This document shows positions 42,701 to 53,400 of a DNA stretch of 64,000 nucleotides, in pieces. The position numbers and the translations under genes are program-made. Position 1 is the stretch's first letter. Every line of letters starts with the position of its first letter. The notes below the pieces were generated by a model, which saw only the letters and a program-made list of their open reading frames with translations, was not told the DNA's origin and ran no database searches. The stretch spans positions 44,864,638 to 44,928,637 of the forward strand of contig CM026400.1 in assembly GCA_014843695.1 (NCBI GenBank), given 5' to 3'. This stretch comes from Archivesica marissinica (Eukaryota > Mollusca > Bivalvia > Venerida > Vesicomyidae).

Positions 42701-42706
42701 AATATG

Positions 42707-43340
42707 TGAGGTGATGTGTAGGGAGCCCGGTTGGTAGAGCAATTGTCCCGTTAGTGAGATGCCCCAAACTGGCTGCATGATTTTCTAACATGGGCTACAC
42801 ATACCTTGTAAAATTTGACTCAGTATCTAGAATAAATATATCCGAAATTGTACAATCGTCCGGTTTATGCATCAGTTAAATAAATTATAAAACTCCTATA
42901 TAAAGAGAACTTGACAGATATATTTTCACATTTAATACATACCTTGTATAATATTGATCACAACTGACTTGATTTTCTTGCTTGAAATCAACTCTAGTTT
43001 ATGAATTTTTACGTTTTCTTTGTGCATGCGGTGCAGCGCGGAATTTTACTGATTTTTACCTGTGCACCGGAAATTGTGATCGGTGAACATATTAGTTGTA
43101 TCTCTTACATTTGGCCTGCGATCTATTTTCCATAACCAGTATTAATTTGTTATGCAGGTGTGGCATTTGCGTTTATACGGTAAATTCTGATCCTAACTAT
43201 AACCCGGTGAAACCCCACAACCAACGGATAATGATCGTTTAGCAATTACGAACTTCTGATGGGAACTACCCATTGAAAATTACCTAGTTCCGTCTCCCGT
43301 CCTGCTCGCCATTGCCATTCCTTAAGCTATAGGTTAATTA
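42707..43340. other. No feature recognised
   Basis: A diverged tRNA-like run (GGTTGGTAGAGCAATTGTCC at 42729) starts this stretch. Otherwise AT-rich and featureless. Confidence 0.35.
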
Positions 43341-43374
43341 CAGCAACTACAGACTACTACACGTTTTCCTTTTT

Positions 43375-43475
43375 TCCAAGAACAATCTACACTTTGAACC
43401 ATCTCCCTCCTGATATTGTCCATCTCCATACCATAGAGCAATTCAATACGGCAGTTTGCCATATCTTGTATGTAG
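43375..43475 (+). pseudogene. Possible LINE C-terminal fragment
   Basis: The plus strand reads LNHLPPDIV and IEQFNTAVCHI, similar in pattern to the NxLPxxxV..F motif at the end of many LINE reverse transcriptases. Too short for certainty. Confidence 0.3.
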
Positions 43476-43893
43476 ATTCCTCCAATGTCTGGAGAACCGT
43501 TCACCGACAGCAAACGTAGTAGTGGTTCCTAGAAGAATTGTCGCGCACACGTATAATGTTCTAATTCGCTTGATATAGGCTTGAAAAAAAATATGTGTGA
43601 ATGGGTTTATAGATTTAGACCCTACTGACCCGACAGCGAATGACTTAACGTACCATTGAGTTCATTATTTCCCTAAATGACCGAGATTTATATATACACA
43701 GTGAGCATGCGCCTTTAACTAATTACACTTCTCCTTATGGACAGTTCGTTATGTGTTCAGAATTGTTGACGAGCGGAACTGGTGCAGTGCATAGCACAGA
43801 CCCCTGGTGATAGATTCCATCATGGAATGAATATGTTCTGGAATAACACAGGCACTAGTACAGTCAAGTATGATTTTCACCATTGTTTCACCA

Positions 43894-44151
43894 TCACCCA
43901 TAATGTTCACTATTTCCGGATTTTCTTATATGAGTTGAGGTTTCACAGTACAGGAGGAAATGTTTCCTGTCCTCCGCTTCGGAATGACACAGCGGACACA
44001 TACCCGAAACTTCATATTGATTGAATCTTGCGCGATCGGCTTGGAGAGTATATGTGCCCGTCAACAGTTTCACTTTGATCGCTGTTTTGTTAATATTCAC
44101 TTTATTGTATCCTGCACTTTTCAGGACGTTGTGTGGTTGTAGTTTTAGCAA
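43894..44151 (-). pseudogene. LINE C-terminal fragment with CCHC-type knuckle
   Basis: 85 codons. LLTGTYTLQADRARFNQ then CPLCHSEAEDRKHFLLYCE keep the spacing of the knuckle at the end of LINE polyproteins. Best conserved piece of the old element at 43880-47300. Confidence 0.7.
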
Positions 44152-44589
44152 CGTGGCATTAGCTTTCAGGTATTGATAATGCCAGTCCCTAGTTGTTCTG
44201 CGCAGCTGCTTTTAAACCTTTACCACAACTTATTTTTTCATTACTTTCTTATAATTATGCTTTTAACTACTCATACTTTTAACGTCTTTGCGGTTTTTGA
44301 TGCGCAACATGTCTACATCCCCACGAGGGTTCGACATTAGAGAAAAGTAGATAGACTACCTAGTGCGTGCATCATTTCTGTCAAGAGTGTGGTACATCTT
44401 GAGCTAGAGGTATGTCTGTTGATTTTTCACTTCTTTACTTCTCATTGCGAAATAGATCTACGGCTCAATTAATGGTATCAGTGTTAATCATGACTGTCTG
44501 ACTGACCAGGCCATGGTACATCTACATGATACGCTCAACATAGCCTGGGTTCCAGTATGTATGGGAAGGGTTGTAAATAATGTTGTCAT

Positions 44590-44715
44590 AACTTCTGTAT
44601 CTGTATCTGTTGTATCTGAATCTGTATATGTTGTATCTGAATCTGTATCTGTTGTATCTGAATCTGTATCTGTTGTATCTGAATCTGTATCTGTATTTGT
44701 ATCTGTATCTGTATC
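44590..44715 (+). repeat. TGTATC-based short tandem repeat
   Basis: Hexamer CTGTAT/CTGTTG/CTGAAT runs, about 21 units, located in the old LINE region. Confidence 0.85.
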
Positions 44716-45442
44716 AATACGTTGAAGTAACCAATCTGCAGTCTTGCCTTACTTCTGATAAGAGTTTGACAGGTCATTAATATAGGCTAGGAAGAGGCAA
44801 AGTCTTAAAACAGAGCCATGTAGGACCCCGGAGATGACAGACAATGTACATTACTTCTATGGGGTCTTGTATGTCCAACACTCACACTATTCAAGTGCCA
44901 CTTAAATGCAATCAAGTGTATGACGTAAATTGCTGTATCGTGAGCAAACAAGTGTTCTGAAACAAGAAATGTCTTCAGGTAGACAATTATTATAGATAAG
45001 AAATACACGAGGAATAACAGAGCCTTGGGGAACGCCAACTGACATTGTCCACGTGTGGGAAGCTTAGTGCTTTAGAACTTTACCGCTACAACTGTTTGTC
45101 TGTTTTGAAGTAACTTCATGTATTAGTAAAGTGATTATTCAGACGTGAATTAAAGAAAGTAGAACATGTGTTTACTGATTTATTGGTTCATCTAACCCAA
45201 CTTAAAAGCATGTCAGGTGTACCCAGAGTCGAATCTAGGGGTTGGTAACCACCTCTTAATCTCAGTACTCGGGTGTGTATACGTGTGTGTCAAGCGGACA
45301 GGGCTTGAGGTCAACTTCAGGGGTGACATTCTACTATACGCATACCGACAACAAGTGAGAACGGTTACACAGGAATAGTGTCAGATGGGGTTCCAGTGAG
45401 AACTATTGCTTGCGACTTGATTTCAAGAAAGTTGGCAATGCA

Positions 45443-46064
45443 TAGAGTGGTGGAACCTATGCTCGGCGTAAATCTCACATATAATGTCCAGTATAAAATG
45501 TTAATTGCACTTGCCGTATATTATTATTTTCTTATGTCGTGAAAACAACTTTCAAAAAACTCTTGTTGACAGTTTTAGTTTATCACGTGACCTTGCTGCT
45601 CAATTCAGCTATCGCAACGGTGTCGGTCGACACCCATTTATATGGGGAAATCTAGACTTCAGGGCACCTATGCACGGTATACTTGTTATTTTTTTATGTA
45701 TCCACCATAACTTGTTGAATATCTAATTTTGATATAGTACATCATTGAATAAAAACACGTATTGGTCTTAATCAGAAATGGTATAGAAACTATTTTTCGG
45801 GTTAGTGGTAGATTTTTTAAATTCGGATAGCTACCTGAATTGCTCATACACCGTAACAGTTTCGGTGGAAATATTCTCCCAATGAGTTGTGTGTTTATAT
45901 TCGTCTGCTGGACCAGTCACCTGACAGTTGCATCAGGCTACCGATACACGCAACGGAATGCTATTGAACCATGCTACGTCAGCGAAATTAGCATAGAACT
46001 ATATAAATATTTTAAACACGGATGTAAATGGACAAATATGGCGAGCATAGGCTCCACCACTCTA
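45443..46064. mobile_element. M12 MITE inserted in the old LINE
   Basis: TAGAGTGGTGGAACCTATGC + TCG at the left and CGAGCATAGGCTCCACCACT + CTA at the right form 23-bp inverted repeats with one mismatch. It separates the RT fingers from the PQG box, whose normal spacing is about 300 bp. Confidence 0.78.
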
Positions 46065-47299
46065 CCCTAAGAGTGTTACCACGGATGCCATTGAAGTAGT
46101 TTGAATAATATTGCTTGTGGTTTACTTTGCTAAATTCTAGGATGTGGTCTACTTATTTCTCGATATAGACTGCCTTGTTGTCACCAATAAGCAAACGAAG
46201 TGGGGTCTCACACGACCATTTTCCCTGGAAGCCATGCTGACGTTCCTAGGTGAGATTTGAGTTAGTAAAGTGTTTGGAGGCGGAAATGGAAACTTATGTT
46301 CAAGGGTCTTACGGAATATGCAGGATCGAGAAATGGGTCTATACATGTAGTTGGCTAGGTAAGGTCGATTACGCTTCCTGTACACTGATGACCGTTCGTC
46401 ATTTTCCACGTTGATGTAGTCTGCTGTTGTGGTTGGATTTTTGAAATATACAATGCACTTGTAAGGATTAGTGAGAGTTGAGGGTCTTAAGTATTATAGG
46501 TTTTATCTGATCAAAGGTCGGCAAGTTTCCTTTTACAACTAGATGATAGAGAAGATGCACACTGGAGCTGGTCATTCAGAGCATTGGCATTGACTCCAGT
46601 CTTCCTGGCGGATGGTATTTCCAGTTCTTAATGAGGTAACACCGATTGAGTATTGTTTGGAGTGTTTATGTAGGGTGTATAGCTTGTTGTTGTTTAGTCT
46701 TGCATGTTCCGAATCAACAAGGTTTACGTTTATTATATCTTATAAGTAGGTCTGATAAATTTCCTTTGTCCTTTCCCTGACGACGAGATGTTTCATTATG
46801 GGGTATTGTTCTCCATCATCCTTCCTGTCTGATCTTCCTTTCTTTATATAATATTATCGTGGTCATTCATTGGTAGTGTGTCCTTTGTTTTAGCCATCAT
46901 TGTTGTATGATGATCTTTAGTGTTTCTATGACGTTTGTCCAAAGTTTGGTAAAGTCTTTCTTCTGGTGGTAATCATTCAGGCCTTTTCACATACTGTGCC
47001 AGTTTACTTTCTTATGAAAAGGGAGTGTGGTTTATGTCTAAACGAGTGTTCTAGAATGTTGCTCTCTCTCTCCCCCATCCCTATCTGGTGGGATAGTTTA
47101 CAATTTGTTGTATGTTGACATCACACACCACGTCAAGAAATTGCTGAGCTCATGTTTATTTCAGCCAACCTGTAGCATATTGAAATCTCCCACTATCCAT
47201 GTATTACAGCTAAGTTTTGAAAAAATTTCAGAGAGTTATGAAATTCAGAGAGGCTGATATTCATATAATGTATAGTATGTACCAATGATGAGGAATTTG

Positions 47300-47670
47300 C
47301 AACCTACCAACTCTACTTTGGGGGAAATGATTAGTTTACGAATGTCAGTCAGAAGGCAAACAATTAATGGAATAATACTCAAGGGAATTTTTTTAATAAT
47401 TTCATATCTCAATATATTTGGGTACTTGTATTTTGTGTAAGGTAATGGAGCACAGAGTTACCTCAACTCTCATTTCAATGGGAAGCATTTAATTCTTGCG
47501 AGTGCGCGGTTATCCGAAAGTAGTGAGAGTGCATGGACATTATAATGGCATTGATTTGACATAAAGAGGCGTGTACACAACTATGGATTGAAGTCAAATA
47601 ACACATGAAGATGAAGACTTATGAAAGATGAATTGATTTCCAAAATCATTCACTATGTAAATTAGTTATA
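47300..47670. other. No feature recognised
   Basis: AT-rich, probably the decayed 5' end of the old LINE. Confidence 0.35.
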
Positions 47671-47675
47671 TGTTA

Positions 47676-47914
47676 TATTTCGGGTTTTACGCCTGCATTA
47701 GCACCATTTTTGGGCTATATCAGTTTACCTAACAACACCTTTCCTGGGCAGGCTCCAGCAGTTAACCAGTACTTGGGTGCACCAACCTCCGTAAGAAACT
47801 GCCAACTTTTTCATATAAATGAGACACGGCCTGAGCGGGGCTCGAACCTGTGACCATCAGTGATGATAAGTTACAGTGGTATACAAGTCAGCGACCTTAA
47901 CCACGGAGGCGGAC
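47676..47914 (-). mobile_element. SINE-4, near full length
   Basis: TTTCGGGTTTTACGCCTGCA, AACCAGTACTTGGGTGCACC, and the head GGGGCTCGAACCTGTGACC with AGCGACCTTAACCACGG (short deletion in the head). Confidence 0.87.
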
Positions 47915-48277
47915 CTTGTAAATTAGTGCTGGTAGGACTATATCGATGCAATCAATGGAAAAATAAATAGTTTTATTGAGTCAAATATTGATTTTTTATC
48001 TTTTAACCCCACCTACTCAATTACACTGCCAATGGGCAACCGGTTGCAACTTTAAATAATAAAATATGTGCAATATATGAATTGCTTACATTTTGTAAAT
48101 AATATCTATGAAAGGGGGTGATATATATATATATATACGTCTATCTCTGGAACAGCCCGGACTATTATTTTCTTAAGAACCATGATGACACGATCTACTC
48201 ATTTATAATAAATATATTAAAAATGTATTCGTAAAATATTCATAAATATACAAACATTTAGAGGCTTATGTATAATT

Positions 48278-48600
48278 ATAGGGTTTATTCCAAGAGTGGA
48301 ACAAATGGCAGGGTGGGTGTCAGGGTTGGACAGAAAATGGGCTGGGTGGGTGTCAGGGTTGGTCAGAAAAATGGCAGGGTGGGCGTCAGGGTTGGTCAGA
48401 AAACGGGCTGGGTGCATTTTGAGTCGCGATATGCGGGAGGGGTATTGTGGGATTAGCCACTAGAAAACTTTGCTAACTTATGGTGATTGATCAAAGAGAC
48501 AGTAAGGCAGTCTGACAGTGCATATTGGTGAAAAGGGCGGACAGTTCTAAGTTATATATGTCTGCCCGCTCGAAGGAACCTGTTGAGTCTTATGGTTAAA
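48278..48600. mobile_element. M10 MITE with internally expanded left end
   Basis: GGTTTATTCCAAGAGTGGAA at the left, then a small array, then the body AGTTATATATGTCTGCCC shared with 14957-15242. The right end is decayed into poly-A. Confidence 0.65.
48290..48420 (+). repeat. ~31-bp tandem repeat in the M10 left end
   Basis: Four units of GGCAGGGTGGGTGTCAGGGT + TGGTCAGAAAA, built on the AAAGGGCAGGGTGCATTT segment that occurs once in the other M10 copy. Confidence 0.85.
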
Positions 48601-48821
48601 AAAAAAAAGAGCACAAAATAAGAACAAACAAATTTTAAAATTTATTTATAAAACATGAGCAGTTTCTTCACTGAAGAAGCCATCTTGAATCACGTGATAA
48701 ATAAGTAGAACAGTTTTGCCTATTACTGCCAAATTAATCACAATTCTAAACGCCGGAAGATCCAAATCTGCTAATATTTACAGTTTCACAATCCTACATT
48801 AAATCAAACAAGATGAGAACA

Positions 48822-50325
48822 TCTTGCGATACGTCACCGATGACACGGTGTAGTGACTTATCACCGATGACATGGTGTAGTGACTTATCACCGATGACAT
48901 GGTGTAGTGACTTATCACCGATGACACGGTGAAGTGACTTATCACCGATGACACGGTGTAGTGACTTATCACCGATTACATGGTGTAGTGACTTATCACC
49001 GATGACACGGTGAAGTGACTTATCACCGATGACACGGTGTAGTGACTTATCACCGATGACACGGTGTAGTGACTTATCACCGATGACATGGTGTAGTGAC
49101 TTATCACCGATGACACGGTGAAGTGACTTATCACCGATGACACGGTGTAGTGACTTATCACCGATGACACGGTGTAGTGACGTATCACCGATGACACGGT
49201 GAAGTGACTTATCACCGATGACACGGTGTAGTGACGTATCACCGATGACACAGTGAAGTGACTTATCACCGATGACAAGGTGTAGTGACTTATCACCGAT
49301 GACATGTCATAGTGACTTATCACAGATGACACAGTGTAGTGACTTATCATCGATGACAAGGTGTAGTGACTTATCACCGATGACACGTTATAGTGACTTA
49401 TCACCGATGACACAGTGTAGTGACTTATCACCGATGACACAGTGTAGTGACTTATCACCGATGACATGTCATAGTGACTTATCACCGATGACACAGTGTA
49501 GTGACATATCACCGATGACACGGTGTAGTGACCTATCACCGATGACACAGTGTAGTGACTTATCACCGATGACACAGTGTAGTGACTTATCACCGATGAC
49601 ACAGTGTAGTGACTTATCATCGATGACAAGGTGTAGTGACTTATCACCGATGACACGTTATAGTGACTTATCACCGATGACACGGTGTAGTGACTTATCA
49701 CCGATGACACGGTGTAGTGACTTATCACCGATGACACAGTGTAGTGACTTATCACCGATGACACAGTGTAGTGACTTATCACCGATGACATGTCATAGTG
49801 ACTTATCACCGATGACACGGTGTAGTGACGTATCACCGATGACACAGTGAAGTGACTTATCACCAATGACACAGTGTAGTGACTTATCACCGATGACATG
49901 GTGTAGTGACCTATCACTGATGACACAGTGTAGTGACTTATCACCGATGACATGGTGTAGTGACTTATCACCGATGACACAGTGTAGTGACTTATCACCG
50001 ATGACACAGTGTAGCGACCTATCACCGATGTCACGGTGTAGCGACCTATCACCGATGACACGGTGTAGCGACCTATCACCGATGACACAGTGCAGCAACC
50101 TATCACCGATGACACGGTGTAGCCACCTATCACCGATGACACGGTGTAGTGACTTATCACCGATGACACGGTGCAGCAACCTATCACCGATGACACGGTG
50201 TAGTGACTTATCACCGATGACACGGTGCAGCAACCTATCACCAATGACACAGTATAGCGACCTATCACCGATGACACGGTGCAGCAACCTATCACCAATG
50301 ACACAGTGCAGCAACTTATCGCTAA
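48822..50325 (+). repeat. 27-bp minisatellite, about 55 units
   Basis: GTGTAGTGACTTATCACCGA + TGACACG. Sub-variants are ordered: GTGAAG units at the left, GTCATAG/GTTATAG blocks in the middle (a block from about 49260 recurs near 49600), and GCAGCAACCTATC units at the right. As 27 is divisible by three, frames of up to 450 codons stay open by chance. Confidence 0.97.
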
Positions 50326-50420
50326 CAATAATGTGTTGCAAATGTGACTAACAAGTTGTTGACTTTTATTTTTATTTTATATAACATAATTATCAAGTGA
50401 GTGAAATTTTATACAACATA

Positions 50421-53400
50421 TCAAGTGAGTGAAGAGACAGGTTCGGTGATTGTTCCATGAACTTGTGCTGAACACCCTGTGGGATTCAAATCAAGTGTGC
50501 CTTCAGGTGATGCCCTGTCTCCATTCTGATCGGATGTGTTTGATTCTTGTGAAGATGCCTCATGTTTCACAGGAACTGCAAAATTAAAAGAAACTTTGAC
50601 ATCATTTATTTCTTTGAATCCTAAACAATTGGTGATCAGAGAATTCTTTCTCTTTTACAGCAACATCACAAACACTTTAGATTGTACATAACAAATAAGT
50701 AATTCTATGAGTATTCAATGTAAAGCTAGGAGTATTCAATGTAAAGCTAGGAGTATTCAATGTAAAGCTAGGAGTATTCAATGTAAAGCTAGGAGTATTC
50801 AATGTAAAGCTAGGAGTGTTCAATGTAAAGCTAGGAGTATTCAATGTAAAGCTAGGAGTGTTCAATGTAAAGCTAGGAGTGTTCAATGTAAAGCTAGGAT
50901 CATTCAATGTAAAGCTAGGATCATTCAATGTAAAGCTAGGAGTATTCAATGTAAAGCTAGGAGTGTTCAATGTAAAGCTAGGATCATTCAATGTAAAGCT
51001 AGGATCATTCAATGTAAAGCTAGGATCATTCAATGTAAAGCTAGGAGTATTCAATGTAAAGCTAGGAGTATTCAATGTAAAGCTAGGAGTGTTCAATGTA
51101 AAGCTAGGAGTGTTCAATGTAAAGCTAGGATCATTCAATGTAAAGCTAGGATCATTCAATGTAAAGCTAGGAGTATTCAATGTAAAGCTAGGAGTGTTCA
51201 ATGTAAAGCTAGGATCATTCAATGTAAAGCTAGGATCATTCAATGTAAAGCTAGGATCATTCAATGTAAAGCTAGGAGTATTCAATGTAAAGCTAGGAGT
51301 ATTCAATGTAAAGCTAGGATCATTCAATGTAAAGCTAGGATCATTCAATGTAAAGCTAGGAGTATTCAATGTAAAGCTAGGAGTAGTCAATGTAAAGCTA
51401 GGAGTAGTCAATGTAAAGCTAGGAGTAGTCAATGTAAAGCTAGGAGTAGTCAATGTAAAGCTAGGAGTATTCAATGTAAAGCTAGGAGTGTTCAATGTAA
51501 AGCTAGGAGTAGTCAATGTAAAGCTAGGAGTGTTCAATGTAAAGCTAGGAGTATTCAATGTAAAGCTAGGAGTAGTCAATGTAAAGCTAGGAGTATTCAA
51601 TGTAAAGCTAGGAGTATTCAATGTAAAGCTAGGAGTATTCAATGTAAAGCTAGGAGTATTCAATGTAAAGCTAGGAGTGTTCAATGTAAAGCTAGGAGTA
51701 GTCAATGTAAAGCTAGGAGTGTTCAATGTAAAGCTAGGAGTATTCAATGTAAAGCTAGGAGTGTTCAATGTAAAGCTAGGAGTATTCAATATAAAGCTAG
51801 GAGTAATCAATGTAAAGCTAGGAGTGTTCAATGTAAAGCTAGGAGTGTTCAATGTAAAGCTAGGAGTATTCAATGTAAAGCTAGGAGTATTCAATGTAAA
51901 GCTAGGAGTGTTCAATGTAAAGCTAGGAGTATTCAATGTAAAGCTAGGAGTATTCAATGTAAAGCTAGGAGTAGTCAATGTAAAGCTAGGAGTATTCAAT
52001 GTAAAGCTAGGAGTATTCAATGTAAAGCTAGGAGTATTCAATGTAAAGCTAGGAGTATTCAATGTAAAGCTAGGAGTATTCAATGTAAAGCTAGGAGTGT
52101 TCAATGTAAAGCTAGGAGTGTTCAATGTAAAGCTAGGAGTATTCAATTCAAAACTATGAGAATCACTATAAATATTCATTTTTGTAAATCTATGAGCATT
52201 CAATGTATAATTATGGATATTCAATGTAAAGTTAAAATTATCAAATTCAAAACTATGAGTAAGACTATAAATATTCAATGTAAAGCTAGGAGTATTCAAT
52301 GTAAAGCGAAGATATTCAATGTATGAGTATTTCTCTAGTATTGTATGTAGGTATACCTAAATGATACGTGGAACACTGATTGGGTAGTACCACATGTATA
52401 GTTGGATATTCCATTATCTGCGTATGTCGAAAGTTTTCCAGCAGTGGCCGAGTTGCATCCAATTTATAGAAGCTGAAAATATACAATGTATATATGACAC
52501 AGTATAGTTTTCACGTATACATGCATTGCTACTATAAATTCTTCCCAATAAATTCGAACACTAACATTGAATCAATAAACAGTGTTGTTGTGGTCTACAA
52601 ACTTCAAAAGTGAAAGTAGGATTTCATATAACGGGATATCCACGCTCCTGATTTGACGTGTGTTTGTCATCGGAGTCAATACTAAGCGCGCGATAATGTC
52701 GTTTAGAGATAATTTAACTAATGATTAGTCTACAAATAAATATGCATAGGCACAACTGTGAGATATAACGGTAAATATGAAACATAAATCGTGTTATGTC
52801 AACAAACCACGTATACGACATTTGTTAATTAATTGAAATACTCAGTTTTTGAGGCAAATATTTTAGGGAAAAATATACCATATATATACCATATATATAT
52901 ATATATATATACCTTTAAGCTAAGAAATACATGGGATTTTTTATAACCGGAAAATCAAAATCTCGATGTAACATAATGCATTAATCTAGCGGCTTAAAAC
53001 TTTGCACGCTAGCGGCCGATAAAATCACTTTTGCAAACAGCATAGAACCAGATCAGACATCATAGAACGTGCCGTCTGATCAGGCTCTATCAAGACTATG
53101 CCTGTTTGCTATTCGGATAGTGGGTGCTAAAACAAGACTGAATAGCAAACAACATAGATCTTGATCAGACGCGGCTGATCTGGATTTATCTTGTTTGCAA
53201 ATGTAATTTTATTTACTCAGCAGGCAATGGTTTATGACTGTGTATCAGACTCGACAGTAGTCACCAACTTGCAGCAATGACCAGTGACCAGCAACTGTCA
53301 TGTAGAGATCCGATGTGATAATGCTGTACAAGGCAGCAGGTAACGGTTTAAGACAGGTTTGTCTGTATATCAAGCAACTCGACAGCAGTCACCAATTTGC

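Larger units (their letters stand above)
43880..47300 (-). mobile_element. Old degenerate LINE (EN, RT, C-terminal zinc-knuckle region)
   Basis: Read on the minus strand: WIVGDFN near 47190 (endonuclease); PYLANYMYRPISRSCIFRKT near 46350 (RT fingers, NYRPIS box); GVPQGSV near 45035 followed by LPEDIS and a decayed active site; and at 44151-43894 the C-terminal LLTGTYTLQADRARFNQYEV with CPLCHSEAEDRKHFLLYC, the CxxC..H..C knuckle of CR1/Jockey-like LINEs. Many frameshifts and stops. The RT is split by the M12 element. Confidence 0.75.

Noticed and set aside
45840..46070. 76-codon frame with a signal-peptide-like start
   Set aside because: Lies within the M12 MITE and ends in its terminal inverted repeat; no support as a gene.
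48976..50351. Long open frames (up to 450 codons) on both strands
   Set aside because: They are read-through of the 27-bp minisatellite: 27 is a multiple of three, so absence of stops is automatic. No splice or start context supports a gene.
50677..52326. Frames of 447-540 codons with repeats such as NTPSFTL or SIQCKAR
   Set aside because: Read-through of the 21-bp array within a ZNHIT6 intron; the same DNA is open in several frames, so coding is not indicated.
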